Below are positions 7,777 to 16,318 of a stretch of 64,000 bases of DNA, one piece after another (positions within the stretch are counted from its first letter, which is position 1; each line of letters begins with the position of its first letter). The position numbers and the translations under genes were made by a program. The notes beneath the pieces are model-generated. The model did no database searches and was not told the origin of the DNA. It was given only the letters and a program-made list of their open reading frames with translations. This DNA is from CALDTK01 sp965213735 (GTDB lineage: Bacteria > Bacteroidota > Bacteroidia > Chitinophagales > Saprospiraceae), in assembly GCA_965213735.1 (NCBI GenBank), contig CBDCAB010000005.1, positions 1,550,001 through 1,614,000 of the forward strand. The letters run 5' to 3'.

Positions 7777-8820
7777 CTACCACGCCCCCCGAAACTGCCC
7801 TAAAAAGCGCATGTCATTCTCAAAGAGCATCCGAATATCTGTAATCCGATACTGAAGCATAGCCTGCCGCTCAATCCCCATTCCGAAAGCAAAACCCGAA
7901 TACTTGCTCGTGTCGATGCCACAATTCTCTAAGACAGCCGGATCGACCATGCCACAACCGAGAATCTCGAGCCAGCCGGTGCCCTTCGTGATGCGCTTGG
8001 CGTGCTCATCATCTAAGCCCCACCATACATCCACCTCAGCACTCGGCTCCGTAAACGGAAAATAACTCGGGCGCATCCGAATGCGCGCCTCCGGACCATA
8101 CATCTCCCGTGCATAGTGAAGGATCGTCTGCTTCAGATCGGCAAAACTCACACCTTCATCAATATAAAGCCCCTCCACCTGATGAAACTGCGCGTGACTG
8201 CGAGCAGAAATCGTTTCGTTGCGGTAGACGCGCCCAGGTGCGATGATGCGGATAGGCGGCTGCTGGGTCGTCATCGTACGGGCCTGTACACTAGAAGTGT
8301 GCGTGCGCAGCAACAGTTTCTCCGGGCCACGCAAGTAAAAAGTATCCTGCATATCGCGTGCAGGATGATCTTCCGGCGTATTCATGGCAGTGAAGTTGTG
8401 CCAATCATCTTCGATTTCTCGATCCTCCACCACCGCAAAGCCGAGTCGTTCAAAGATGCCAATGATGCGGTCGAGCACCAGGTTTACAGGGTGGCGACCC
8501 CCAGGGCTCAGATTTTCTCCGGGGCGAGTGAGGTCGAGACCTTCACGCGAGGTGACGAGTTGGGTTTTGGCGAAAGCTGCCTTTGCCTCCTCCAGACGCT
8601 GCTCGGCAGCTTGCTTCACACTATTCACCAGCTGACCGTAGTCTCGCCGCTGCTCGCCGGGTAGATCACGCATAGCACCCATCAAACCTTTGAGGCTGCC
8701 TTTGCTGCCGAGGTACTTAATGCGAAACGCTTCGGCAGAGGCTTCATCGCTAATTTGCTCGGCATTAATTTGTTGACCCAGTTCGCGGGCACGCTGGAAG
8801 ACATCGGCTGATTCGGCCAT
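7777..8820 (-). CDS. pheS: Phenylalanyl-tRNA synthetase alpha subunit
   Basis: Catalytic subunit of the alpha2-beta2 enzyme that charges tRNA-Phe. 347 residues, normal length. An N-terminal coiled-coil tRNA-binding arm (about 1-90) is followed by the class II core: motif 2 around RVYRNETISARSHAQFHQVE and motif 3 in GFAFGMGIERQAMLQYRI near the end. ATG 8820 gives the usual start. The beta-subunit gene is not in the window. Its 3' end borders the GC-rich repeat block. Confidence 0.95.
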   Translation of the reverse strand: MAESADVFQRARELGQQINAEQISDEASAEAFRIKYLGSKGSLKGLMGAMRDLPGEQRRDYGQLVNSVKQAAEQRLEEAKAAFAKTQLVTSREGLDLTRPGENLSPGGRHPVNLVLDRIIGIFERLGFAVVEDREIEDDWHNFTAMNTPEDHPARDMQDTFYLRGPEKLLLRTHTSSVQARTMTTQQPPIRIIAPGRVYRNETISARSHAQFHQVEGLYIDEGVSFADLKQTILHYAREMYGPEARIRMRPSYFPFTEPSAEVDVWWGLDDEHAKRITKGTGWLEILGCGMVDPAVLENCGIDTSKYSGFAFGMGIERQAMLQYRITDIRMLFENDMRFLGQFRGAW

Positions 8821-8842
8821 AGCAGAGGGGCTGTTGAGGGTG

Positions 8843-8850
8843 CAAAGGTA
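8843..8850 (-). promoter_or_regulatory. Likely -7 promoter element for pheS
   Basis: On the minus strand TACCTTTG fits the Bacteroidota -7 consensus TAnnTTTG and lies 23-30 bp upstream of the pheS ATG. No clear TTG is seen at the expected -33 spacing. Confidence 0.4.
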
Positions 8851-8859
8851 GGGCGATAG

Positions 8860-10236
8860 ATGCTGCGTATACCTTGCCGCCTCCGATCGCGTTGGACATG
8901 GGTCTACTTACCCCTTACGCTTGAGATGCGACTGCTCGCGCCCCGTACCGAACCTGTTTCGCCGCTGCACGTCGGCACCTTGTTGGTAGCCATTATTACG
9001 GTGGCTTGGACGACTACAGCCTATGCGCGGGCGCCTTACAGTATTGCAGTGATTATTATGGGTGCGCTGTGCCTCGTGCGTCTCAATTGGCAGGCTGTGC
9101 CGATACGTTGGTGGCGTGGAGCGCCTGAGGCTGCGTGGGCATATTTTCGGCGGCTCGACTACAGTTTGTTGGCGGCGCTCCCCGTGGCGTATGCAGTTTC
9201 TCTGCTGTATGCAGGCGATTTAGAACTTCCAGGTCGGTTTCTGCGGGTGGCCCTGCCGATGCTAGGGGCTTCGGGCGCTTTTTACGTGATGCGCAAGCCA
9301 TTGAAGCGCTTTATCCCGTTGCTGTGGCTTGCATTTTTGGTCTTTGCTGCCGTGGCTGCGTTTGCTGCTTTAGTGTATGTCTTGCACAACCACGAGGCGC
9401 TCATCGTGGCGCTTGGTAAGGGTAGAGCGGTGCCACTGCCGCTGGCGCACGTGCGGGCCGCTACGATGTTGGCGTTTGCCTCGCTGGTAGGTGTATATGT
9501 GCTCAGTAGTTCAGCTTTCGCTCAAAACATCACAAGGCGAGCTACTAACTTGATTAAAATAGTGGCGCTAATTGCAACGAGTTTGTGCATTGTCGCAGTG
9601 CATTTAATCGCCGTAAGAACAGGATTGATCTTGCTGTATATCGGCTTACTAATGTATGGATTTCGCTGGCTATTACAACGTTACACAATTTGGCGTGCCA
9701 CAGTTGGTGTGGTGGCGCTGGTACTGGTGCTGGGTAGCATTGCCTGGCAGGTGCCGACGGTGCAGCGAAAAATAGATTACACGCTTTACGATCTGAGCCA
9801 AATCGGAAAGCCTTCTGCCAGCAGCTACAGCGATGGCGCCAGGTACGAGAGTTTTCGTGCAGCTTGGCATATCATTTCGGCTGCTCCTTTACTTGGCGCA
9901 CATCAAAAAGGCATGGATGAAGAAATGAATGCTGCCTACGCGCGTATGGGACAAGAACAAGTACTGTTTCTGCCGACCAATCAATTCTTATTCAGCTGGG
10001 TGTTGGCGGGTTTGCCTGGATTGCTGGGCGTGATACTTTTCTTTGTGGGGCCGATGCTGGAGGCTGGGTGGTGGCGGCGTCCGCTGCTGCTCGAATTTTT
10101 GGTTATGATCGCAGCACTTTGTTTGGTGGAGACGCCTTTTGCCAGTGATGTCGGAGTAGGCTTGAGTATACTGATGGTTTGTTTGGCTAAGCACGACATC
10201 AGTTTAGACGATTCCTTCCCGCACAAAGTCGTGTAA
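8860..10236 (+). CDS. O-antigen ligase/polymerase-like membrane protein
   Basis: 458 residues with about ten to twelve hydrophobic segments. The pattern fits the Wzy/WaaL superfamily, which moves or polymerises lipid-linked glycans on the outer face of the inner membrane. A long soluble loop near residues 305-375 contains DGARYESFRAAWHIISAAPL with LLG next, then PTNQFLFSWVLAGLPGLLG, as in the Wzy_C domain. ATG 8860 is in place, but an ATG at 8926 is an equally good start. The 3' end overlaps the convergent kdsD by 33 bp. Whether it acts on O-antigen, capsule or another glycan cannot be said. Confidence 0.7.
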   Translation: MLRIPCRLRSRWTWVYLPLTLEMRLLAPRTEPVSPLHVGTLLVAIITVAWTTTAYARAPYSIAVIIMGALCLVRLNWQAVPIRWWRGAPEAAWAYFRRLDYSLLAALPVAYAVSLLYAGDLELPGRFLRVALPMLGASGAFYVMRKPLKRFIPLLWLAFLVFAAVAAFAALVYVLHNHEALIVALGKGRAVPLPLAHVRAATMLAFASLVGVYVLSSSAFAQNITRRATNLIKIVALIATSLCIVAVHLIAVRTGLILLYIGLLMYGFRWLLQRYTIWRATVGVVALVLVLGSIAWQVPTVQRKIDYTLYDLSQIGKPSASSYSDGARYESFRAAWHIISAAPLLGAHQKGMDEEMNAAYARMGQEQVLFLPTNQFLFSWVLAGLPGLLGVILFFVGPMLEAGWWRRPLLLEFLVMIAALCLVETPFASDVGVGLSILMVCLAKHDISLDDSFPHKVV

Positions 10237-11175
10237 GTGGACCATGCCCACGTATTTACCCTCATCATCGCTGAGCAGCAGCTGGGTTATGTTATGTTTC
10301 TCGAGCAGCGCCAGGCCTTCGACAGCTAGTTGGTTTTGCGAAAGCGTACGTGGCTGAGGCGTCATGAGTTGTTTTGCCGAAAGGCGCAAAACCTCAAAAC
10401 CTGCACCTATAGCTCGACGCAAATCGCCATCGGTAATGATGCCCAAAAGTTGATTTTTTACATCGACGACAGCCGTGGCACCAAGGCGTTTGCTGGTCAT
10501 CTCCACCACCACCGTCTGTAGGTCGGCGCTGGGCAACACCTGCGGACAAGCGTTGCGGCAACCCAAATCTGCAAGCGTGAGGTAAAGCTGCTTGCCGAGA
10601 GAGCCGCCCGGATGAAGTTGCGCGAAATCCTTCGGCCCAAATCCTCGCAGCGCCAGCAGCGCACTCGCCAGCGCATCGCCCATCGCCATCTGCGCCAGCG
10701 CACTCGCCGTAGGAGCTAGATTATGCGGATCGGCCTCTTTGGCAACGGGTGTATATAAGGTGTACTTCGCCTGTTTGCTCAAAAAGCTATCGAGCTTGCT
10801 CACCACCGCAATCACCGGATGTGCATGGTGACGAAGCAGGGGCAACAGCGCTCGCATCTCGGCCGTCTCCCCACTCTTGCTCAGCGCCAACACAATATCG
10901 CCCTGTTGAATCATCCCCAAGTCGCCGTGAATCGCATCGGCAGCGTGCATAAAAAGCGCAGGCGTTCCGGTAGAATTAAATGTCGCGGCAATTTTTTGAC
11001 CTACTAAAGCGCTCTTGCCAATCCCAGTCACGACCACTCTACCCCTACACGCCGCGATGGCTTTGACGACGGCAACGAAACGTTCGTCGATTGAATCGCG
11101 CAGTTTGGCGAGTGTATCAACCTCAATACTTAAAGTGCGGTACGCCGTGTCGAAAATCAACCGTTTGTCTGACAT
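10204..11175 (-). CDS. kdsD: Arabinose-5-phosphate isomerase (KpsF/GutQ family)
   Basis: Converts ribulose-5-phosphate to arabinose-5-phosphate, the first step to Kdo for lipopolysaccharide. 323 residues: a SIS sugar-isomerase domain (GIGKSALVGQ at 51-60, HGDLG at 83-87, SKSGET at 99-104), the signature LHPGGSLGKQL, then two CBS domains over the last ~115 residues. Length and layout are standard. The gene converges on the O-antigen ligase-like gene, also an envelope gene. Confidence 0.9.
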   Translation of the reverse strand: MSDKRLIFDTAYRTLSIEVDTLAKLRDSIDERFVAVVKAIAACRGRVVVTGIGKSALVGQKIAATFNSTGTPALFMHAADAIHGDLGMIQQGDIVLALSKSGETAEMRALLPLLRHHAHPVIAVVSKLDSFLSKQAKYTLYTPVAKEADPHNLAPTASALAQMAMGDALASALLALRGFGPKDFAQLHPGGSLGKQLYLTLADLGCRNACPQVLPSADLQTVVVEMTSKRLGATAVVDVKNQLLGIITDGDLRRAIGAGFEVLRLSAKQLMTPQPRTLSQNQLAVEGLALLEKHNITQLLLSDDEGKYVGMVHLHDFVREGIV

Positions 11176-11392
11176 ACTTAGGGTGGTAAGCTTGATGCTT
11201 TAGCGTAATTTCGCTAACCGTGTGGAAAGGCTTTTCGGAAGCTCCGAGTTGGCATCCGACAAATAAACGCTATTTTGGGTGCGGCCCAGCGACTTGCAGG
11301 TCCCCCAAATCCACATGTGTTGCAAAAAACTCATGCCGCCAATCTAGTGCGGGTAAACCCCTTTTCACAGACTCTCTCATTCTCAGCGCGTA

Positions 11393-13588
11393 ATGATCGC
11401 CACTAGCGAACACCTCCACGAAGCCCTTCAAGATTACTTTGGTTTCGACTCTTTTAAAGAGAAGCAAGCAGAAATTTGCCTCTCCGTCCTCGAAGGCCGC
11501 GACACATTTGTCATCATGCCCACCGGCGGCGGCAAAAGCCTGTGCTACCAGCTGCCAGCCCTCATGATGGAAGGCTGCGCCCTGGTAATCAGCCCACTGA
11601 TCGCTCTGATGAAAAATCAGGTCGACGCTATCCGTGGCTTCGGACAAGATGATGCCGTAGCGCATTACCTCAATTCCTCACTCACCAAGGCTCAGGCCCG
11701 CACCGTGAAGGAAGACATCGAAGCCGGCAAAACCAAGCTGCTTTACGTCGCCCCCGAAACACTGACCAAGGAGGAAAACATCGAGTTTTTCCGCAATACC
11801 AACCTCTCCTTCGTCGCCGTCGATGAGGCGCACTGCATCTCCGAATGGGGCCACGACTTCCGACCTGAATACCGCCGTATTCGCCTGATGCTCGATGAGA
11901 TTAATAAGGAAATTCCTGTGGTTGCGCTCACGGCCACCGCTACGCCTAAGGTGCAGTCGGATATCGTGAAAAACCTCAACATGCGGGATGAGGCGACCTT
12001 TATTACCAGCTTTAATCGCACCAACCTTCTCTACGAGGTGCGCTCAAAAGGCAATAAAGAAAACACCTTTCGCTCGATCATCCAGTTCGTAAAGAGCACA
12101 AAAGGTGCATGTGGTATTATCTACGTGCAAAGCCGCAAGAGCACCGAAGAAATTGCTAGCGCGCTGGCCGTGAATGGCGTGCGGGCGATGCCATACCACG
12201 CAGGTCTCGATGCTAAAACGCGGTCGCGTACCCAAGACATGTTTATCAAAGATGATAGCGACGTCATTGTAGCCACTATCGCTTTTGGTATGGGCATCGA
12301 CAAGCCTAACGTGCGCTTTGTGATGCACTACGACATTCCCAAATCGATCGAAAATTATTACCAGGAAACTGGTCGTGCCGGTCGCGATGGCATCCAGTCG
12401 ACGTGCATCGCCTACTACAACTACAAGGACATTCTGCGGCTCGAGAAATTCTTGCGCGATAAGCCTGTAGCCGAGCGCGAACTAGGCCGACAACTCATTC
12501 AGGAAGTCACGGCTTATTCCGAAACTGCCACTTGCCGCCGCCGCTTCTTGCTGCACTACTTCGGGGAAGACTTCCCGCACGACAACTGCGGGCTGTGCGA
12601 CAACTGCGTTGATCCGAAGCCGCGCAAAGAGGTGCAAACCGAGATGCATCAAGCACTATCGGCCGTCATAGAACTCGACCAGAAGTACACCATCAGTACC
12701 TATGTCGACTTTGTAATGGGTAAGAAGACCAAAGAAATGAAGGATTACCGCTTTGATCAGCGGCCCCTTTACGCCGTTGGTAAAGCACACGACGATAACT
12801 TCTGGATGAGTGTATTCCGCCAGGCTATCCTCAACGACCTGCTGTTTAAGGATATCGAGACTTATGGCCAATTATCTGTCACCGATAAGGGCCAGGAATT
12901 TCTCAATAAGCCGTACTCGATGTCCATTCCGCTCAATCATGAGTTTGATGCCTCGGATACCAATCCCGATCCTAAGCCCGCACGTGCTGTAGCACTCGAT
13001 GAGCAACTGCACAAAATGCTCAAGGATCTGCGCAAGAAAGTTGCCGATCAAAAAGACCTGCCACCTTACGTCGTATTTCAAGATCCGAGTTTGGAGGATA
13101 TGGCCACGCAATATCCTATTAGCTTAGAGGATATGGCTAAAATCTCCGGCGTCAGCGTCGGTAAGGCCAAGCGCTACGGCAAACCTTTCATGGAACTTAT
13201 TGCCAAATATGTCGACGAGAATGATATCGACAGGCCCACCGACTTTGTGGTGAAGCAGGTTGCGAATAAATCACGTTCGAAAGTGCAAATCATCCAAGGC
13301 ATCGACAAAAAGCAAGGTCTGGATGAGATTGCTCAAGCCGTTGGTGTATCTATGGACGAGCTGCTCGATGAGCTCTCGGCTATTGTCATCTCGGGCACCA
13401 AAGTAAACATCGACTATTACCTCGATGAGGTGATGGACGAGTATACGCTCGACGATCTCAAGGAGTACTTCATGGAATCTAAAACTGATGATCCAGAAGT
13501 TGCATTTAAGGAGCTTCAGGAAGACGACATTACGCTCGATGAGATTCGGATGTACCGCATTAAGTTTCTCAGCGACGTGGCCAACTAA
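11393..13588 (+). CDS. recQ: ATP-dependent DNA helicase RecQ
   Basis: Unwinds DNA 3' to 5' in recombination and fork repair. 731 residues. Motif I is TGGGKS (44-49); motif II is DEAH (144-147) within VDEAHCISEWGHDFRPEYRR. Helicase motif VI is YYQETGRAGRDG. The zinc-binding Cys set follows (CRRRFLLHYFGEDFPHDNCG, LCDNC), then a winged helix, an HRDC-like segment near 560-620 and a C-terminal helical extension common in Bacteroidota RecQ. ATG 11393 gives the standard start. aroQ follows five bases after the stop. Confidence 0.95.
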   Translation: MIATSEHLHEALQDYFGFDSFKEKQAEICLSVLEGRDTFVIMPTGGGKSLCYQLPALMMEGCALVISPLIALMKNQVDAIRGFGQDDAVAHYLNSSLTKAQARTVKEDIEAGKTKLLYVAPETLTKEENIEFFRNTNLSFVAVDEAHCISEWGHDFRPEYRRIRLMLDEINKEIPVVALTATATPKVQSDIVKNLNMRDEATFITSFNRTNLLYEVRSKGNKENTFRSIIQFVKSTKGACGIIYVQSRKSTEEIASALAVNGVRAMPYHAGLDAKTRSRTQDMFIKDDSDVIVATIAFGMGIDKPNVRFVMHYDIPKSIENYYQETGRAGRDGIQSTCIAYYNYKDILRLEKFLRDKPVAERELGRQLIQEVTAYSETATCRRRFLLHYFGEDFPHDNCGLCDNCVDPKPRKEVQTEMHQALSAVIELDQKYTISTYVDFVMGKKTKEMKDYRFDQRPLYAVGKAHDDNFWMSVFRQAILNDLLFKDIETYGQLSVTDKGQEFLNKPYSMSIPLNHEFDASDTNPDPKPARAVALDEQLHKMLKDLRKKVADQKDLPPYVVFQDPSLEDMATQYPISLEDMAKISGVSVGKAKRYGKPFMELIAKYVDENDIDRPTDFVVKQVANKSRSKVQIIQGIDKKQGLDEIAQAVGVSMDELLDELSAIVISGTKVNIDYYLDEVMDEYTLDDLKEYFMESKTDDPEVAFKELQEDDITLDEIRMYRIKFLSDVAN

Positions 13589-13593
13589 GGTAG

Positions 13594-14055
13594 GTGCGGC
13601 TTCACATCATCAACGGTCCGAATCTCAACCTCATCGGCCAGCGCGAACCGCAAATTTACGGTTCGCGCTCGCTCGAGGATTATCTGTCAGCACTGGTAGC
13701 GGACTACAGCGACCAGGCGGCCATAGAAGTGTTTCAGTCTAATCATGAGGGCCAACTTCTCGACCAGCTCCAGGCTATAGGCAGGGGAGAGTCGTCTGCA
13801 GCAGGTGATCCACAAGCGCAAGGAGTTATTCTCAATGCTGGCGCACTTGGCCATACCTCTTTAGCACTTGGAGATTGTTTAAGATCAATTGATGTTGCTG
13901 TGGTAGAAGTGCATATTAGCAATGTGTATGCGCGTGAGGCCTTTCGGCAAAACTCTTTTGTTACGCCCGCCGTTAGGGGCAGCATCAGTGGCTTGGGATT
14001 AGAAGGCTATCGATTGGCTGTGGAATGGCATTTGGCGCAGACAGCAAACACTTAA
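13594..14055 (+). CDS. aroQ: 3-dehydroquinate dehydratase, type II
   Basis: Third step of the shikimate pathway. 153 residues. Family blocks: IINGPNLNLIGQREPQIYG (active-site Tyr), NAGALGHTSLALGDCL, EVHISNVYAREAFRQNSF (active-site His and Arg) and the GLGLEGY end. The start is GTG at 13594, because the family always begins one or two residues before I-x-N-G-P-N-L-N and no ATG lies there; the five-base gap from recQ suggests co-translation. Confidence 0.94.
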   Translation: MRLHIINGPNLNLIGQREPQIYGSRSLEDYLSALVADYSDQAAIEVFQSNHEGQLLDQLQAIGRGESSAAGDPQAQGVILNAGALGHTSLALGDCLRSIDVAVVEVHISNVYAREAFRQNSFVTPAVRGSISGLGLEGYRLAVEWHLAQTANT

Positions 14056-14068
14056 TCTTAAAGACGAC

Positions 14069-14419
14069 ATGAACAATCAACTAAATTACATCGAATTTTC
14101 TGCTCCAGATTTAGCGGCAGTGAAGGAGTTTTATACCAGCGTATTTGCATGGGAATTCACCGATTGGGGAGATGCGTACTGCAGCTTTAGTGCAGCGAGC
14201 GCAGGCCTTGATGGTGGTATAGAAAAAGGTCCTGGTAAAAATCGAGGATTTTTGCTCATATTATACGCCGATGATCTCGAAGCTTGCCTAGCGCAAGTGG
14301 AGCAGGCGGGTGCCACCATTTCCACACCAACATTTAGCTTCCCCGGTGGGCGGCGCTTTCATTTTCTCGATCCAGCCGGCAATGAATTGGCAGTTTGGAC
14401 GGATGTCGACGAAGACTAA
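14069..14419 (+). CDS. VOC (glyoxalase-like) family protein
   Basis: 116 residues: a single vicinal-oxygen-chelate module. The start (LNYIEFSAPDLAAVKEFYTS) and the end (RRFHFLDPAGNELAVWT) are typical of the small glyoxalase/bleomycin-resistance-like proteins. Substrate unknown. It follows aroQ by 13 bp on the same strand, so it may be part of a recQ-aroQ transcript. Confidence 0.8.
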   Translation: MNNQLNYIEFSAPDLAAVKEFYTSVFAWEFTDWGDAYCSFSAASAGLDGGIEKGPGKNRGFLLILYADDLEACLAQVEQAGATISTPTFSFPGGRRFHFLDPAGNELAVWTDVDED

Positions 14420-14423
14420 TTAA

Positions 14424-14987
14424 CTAGCCTCGCTCCACGTCATCATGTTTGCGTAAGTCGCCCCCTGCTACGCGCAGCACATAACGTGTATCTTGCTGAA
14501 AATTCACGCGTTTGTTGCGCCCGATAAGGCCCGCAACTACCATCGCTCCATTCACTCCTGCTGCAATTTTTGCGAAGTTTCCTTGCCCCGGTTCGAGTCC
14601 TCCAGCCACCGAAACAAGGCCTATAATTACTAGATTAGCGCCTCCTTGACCTATTAAATAGCCGCGTAGTCCTGCCCCCTTGCGCTTAAATTTCATGCTG
14701 GCGATGCTACTCAAAGAGAGGATATAATCATCGAGCCGTACTGTTTGCGATTCGGGAAATAATTGGTTTATACGTGCCGTAAAGGTTTCCTCTTCACCCA
14801 CGAGTCTAAGCTCGATCTGTTCGCCCACCTCAAATCGGTAGCTGGCGCGTCGTGTAGGTCCTTGTACTACTAAGTATGGCTGTTGTTGCGCTTCCGCCAA
14901 AACAGCACCTAGTACCACAGAAAGGATGAAAATTAAGAGGCAGCGTCTCCTACTTGAGCTACTAATTTGCGAATAAGCTTGCGCCAT
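14424..14987 (-). CDS. Conserved-looking exported protein
   Basis: 187 residues. A positively charged start and a hydrophobic stretch (CLLIFILSVVLGAVLAEAQ) form a signal peptide. The mature part has a beta-rich region (about 40-95) and a glycine-rich, weakly hydrophobic segment near 115-155. No family recognised. The start overlaps the 3' end of rnpA by 55 bp, so the two are probably translated from one message. Confidence 0.55.
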   Translation of the reverse strand: MAQAYSQISSSSRRRCLLIFILSVVLGAVLAEAQQQPYLVVQGPTRRASYRFEVGEQIELRLVGEEETFTARINQLFPESQTVRLDDYILSLSSIASMKFKRKGAGLRGYLIGQGGANLVIIGLVSVAGGLEPGQGNFAKIAAGVNGAMVVAGLIGRNKRVNFQQDTRYVLRVAGGDLRKHDDVERG

Positions 14988-15364
14988 GCGTGGTGAACTT
15001 GTGCTTGGGTGGGGAGGTCGCGCCCGGTAAAAATGAGCATGCCCTTAAGAATTGTCTTCGTACTGGAAAGGTGCGCGTAGAGCTCCTCCTGGTGCAAACG
15101 AAATGCCTCCCGCATTCGCCGCTTCACAAAGTTGCGATCTACGGCACGGCGGAAACTCCTCTTGGGTGCGACAAAGCCGATTTGCACAGTGGCGGCCACA
15201 ACATGCTCGGCCTCAGGCATTGCTGTGCTGAGGTAGACGAGGCGCAAGGGATAAGCTTTGACTGACTTGCCCTGCTGAAAGACCTCCTCGATGGCCTTTC
15301 GACTCTTCAGGCGCTGGTTGGGGTGGAGCCGGTTTTGCCACGAAATGTTTGAATTATTTTCCAC
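14933..15364 (-). CDS. rnpA: Ribonuclease P protein component
   Basis: Protein subunit of RNase P, which trims the 5' leader of tRNA precursors. The core is clear: HPNQRLKSRKAIEEVFQQGK, then VAPKRSFRRAVDRNFVKRRM with REAFR, the R-x-x-x-R-N-x-x-K-R-x-x-R RNA-binding motif. The open frame extends ~75 codons further up, but those are low-complexity and overlap radC. GTG at 15364 gives 143 residues, close to family length, and I use it; no ATG is available. rpmH is not next to it. Confidence 0.85.
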   Translation of the reverse strand: MENNSNISWQNRLHPNQRLKSRKAIEEVFQQGKSVKAYPLRLVYLSTAMPEAEHVVAATVQIGFVAPKRSFRRAVDRNFVKRRMREAFRLHQEELYAHLSSTKTILKGMLIFTGRDLPTQAQVHHAWRKLIRKLVAQVGDAAS

Positions 15365-15419
15365 CTGTGCGTGTAATTGGGCGAGTGGTGCAGTCTTGCT
15401 ACAAAACGTTTGAATCGAA

Positions 15420-16220
15420 ATGAAGAATTTAGGCCACACCTCAGCACCACCTGCCCCACTGCCTCCAGTGGCGGTAAAGCTGCAAGCTACTGCACTAGCC
15501 GAAGTCTCATCAGCCCCTGCACCCGCACCGCGCGATGTCCCCAAAACGCTAAAGGATTGGCATCCTGAAGAGCAGCCACGCGAGCGGCTCATGCGCTACG
15601 GAGCCGAAGCACTTGCCACCAGCGAACTTATAGCCATTTTGCTGCGTACAGGCACCGCTTCGGCCAGCGCTTGTGATGTGGCGCGCGATCTATTTCATTC
15701 GGCAGAAGGCAAGCTCCGTCAGCTCGGGAGCCAAGATTGGCGCCAGCTGGCTCACATTCATGGCATCGGTCGAGTCAAAGCGATCACACTCGTTGCAGCC
15801 CTTGAACTCGGGCGGCGCCGCAGTATCGAATCCGATGTGGAGCGGCCTGCGGTGCGTACTAGCCACGCCTGCTTCGAATTGCTAGGTCCGCACCTACGCG
15901 ATCTACCCCACGAGGAATGTTGGGTGGCTTTACTCAACAATGCGAGTCGGGTTATCCGCATCGAACGGCTCAGCAGCGGCGGCCTGGATGGTACAGTCGT
16001 CGATGTACGTTCACTGCTCGCACTCGCCCTCCGCTACGAAGCGACTGGCTTTGTGATCGCTCACAACCATCCCTCAGGTTCGCTCAGCCCAAGCGAAGCC
16101 GATCTGTCACTCACCCGCCAACTCGTAGAGGCAGGTCAGCTCATGCGTATCAACATGCTCGATCACCTCATCGTGGCGGGCAAACGCTACTACTCCTTTA
16201 AAGATCAGAAGCGGTTGTGA
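15420..16220 (+). CDS. radC: RadC family JAB-domain protein
   Basis: 266 residues. A Pro/Ala-rich N-terminal extension of about 45 residues is followed by the usual start (RERLMRYGAEALATSELIAI), a helix-hairpin-helix (HIHGIGRVKA) and the JAMM metalloprotease-like domain with E-x...HNHPSGSLSPSEAD near the C terminus. Once thought to act in DNA repair; the true role of the family is unsettled. Divergent from rnpA with 55 bp between starts. Confidence 0.9.
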   Translation: MKNLGHTSAPPAPLPPVAVKLQATALAEVSSAPAPAPRDVPKTLKDWHPEEQPRERLMRYGAEALATSELIAILLRTGTASASACDVARDLFHSAEGKLRQLGSQDWRQLAHIHGIGRVKAITLVAALELGRRRSIESDVERPAVRTSHACFELLGPHLRDLPHEECWVALLNNASRVIRIERLSSGGLDGTVVDVRSLLALALRYEATGFVIAHNHPSGSLSPSEADLSLTRQLVEAGQLMRINMLDHLIVAGKRYYSFKDQKRL

Positions 16221-16318
16221 GTCGTTTCGCGCTAGTGCACGATCCGGGTTAAAGTATACGATGATCGTCCCATACCGCAAGAGCTCGTTCTCCAGGAGGT
16301 TTGCAGCAAACACATCCA

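Noticed and set aside
11270..11665. Minus-strand frame of 131 codons before and inside recQ
   Set aside because: Two thirds is antisense to the conserved RecQ helicase core; no family resemblance or ribosome-binding site.
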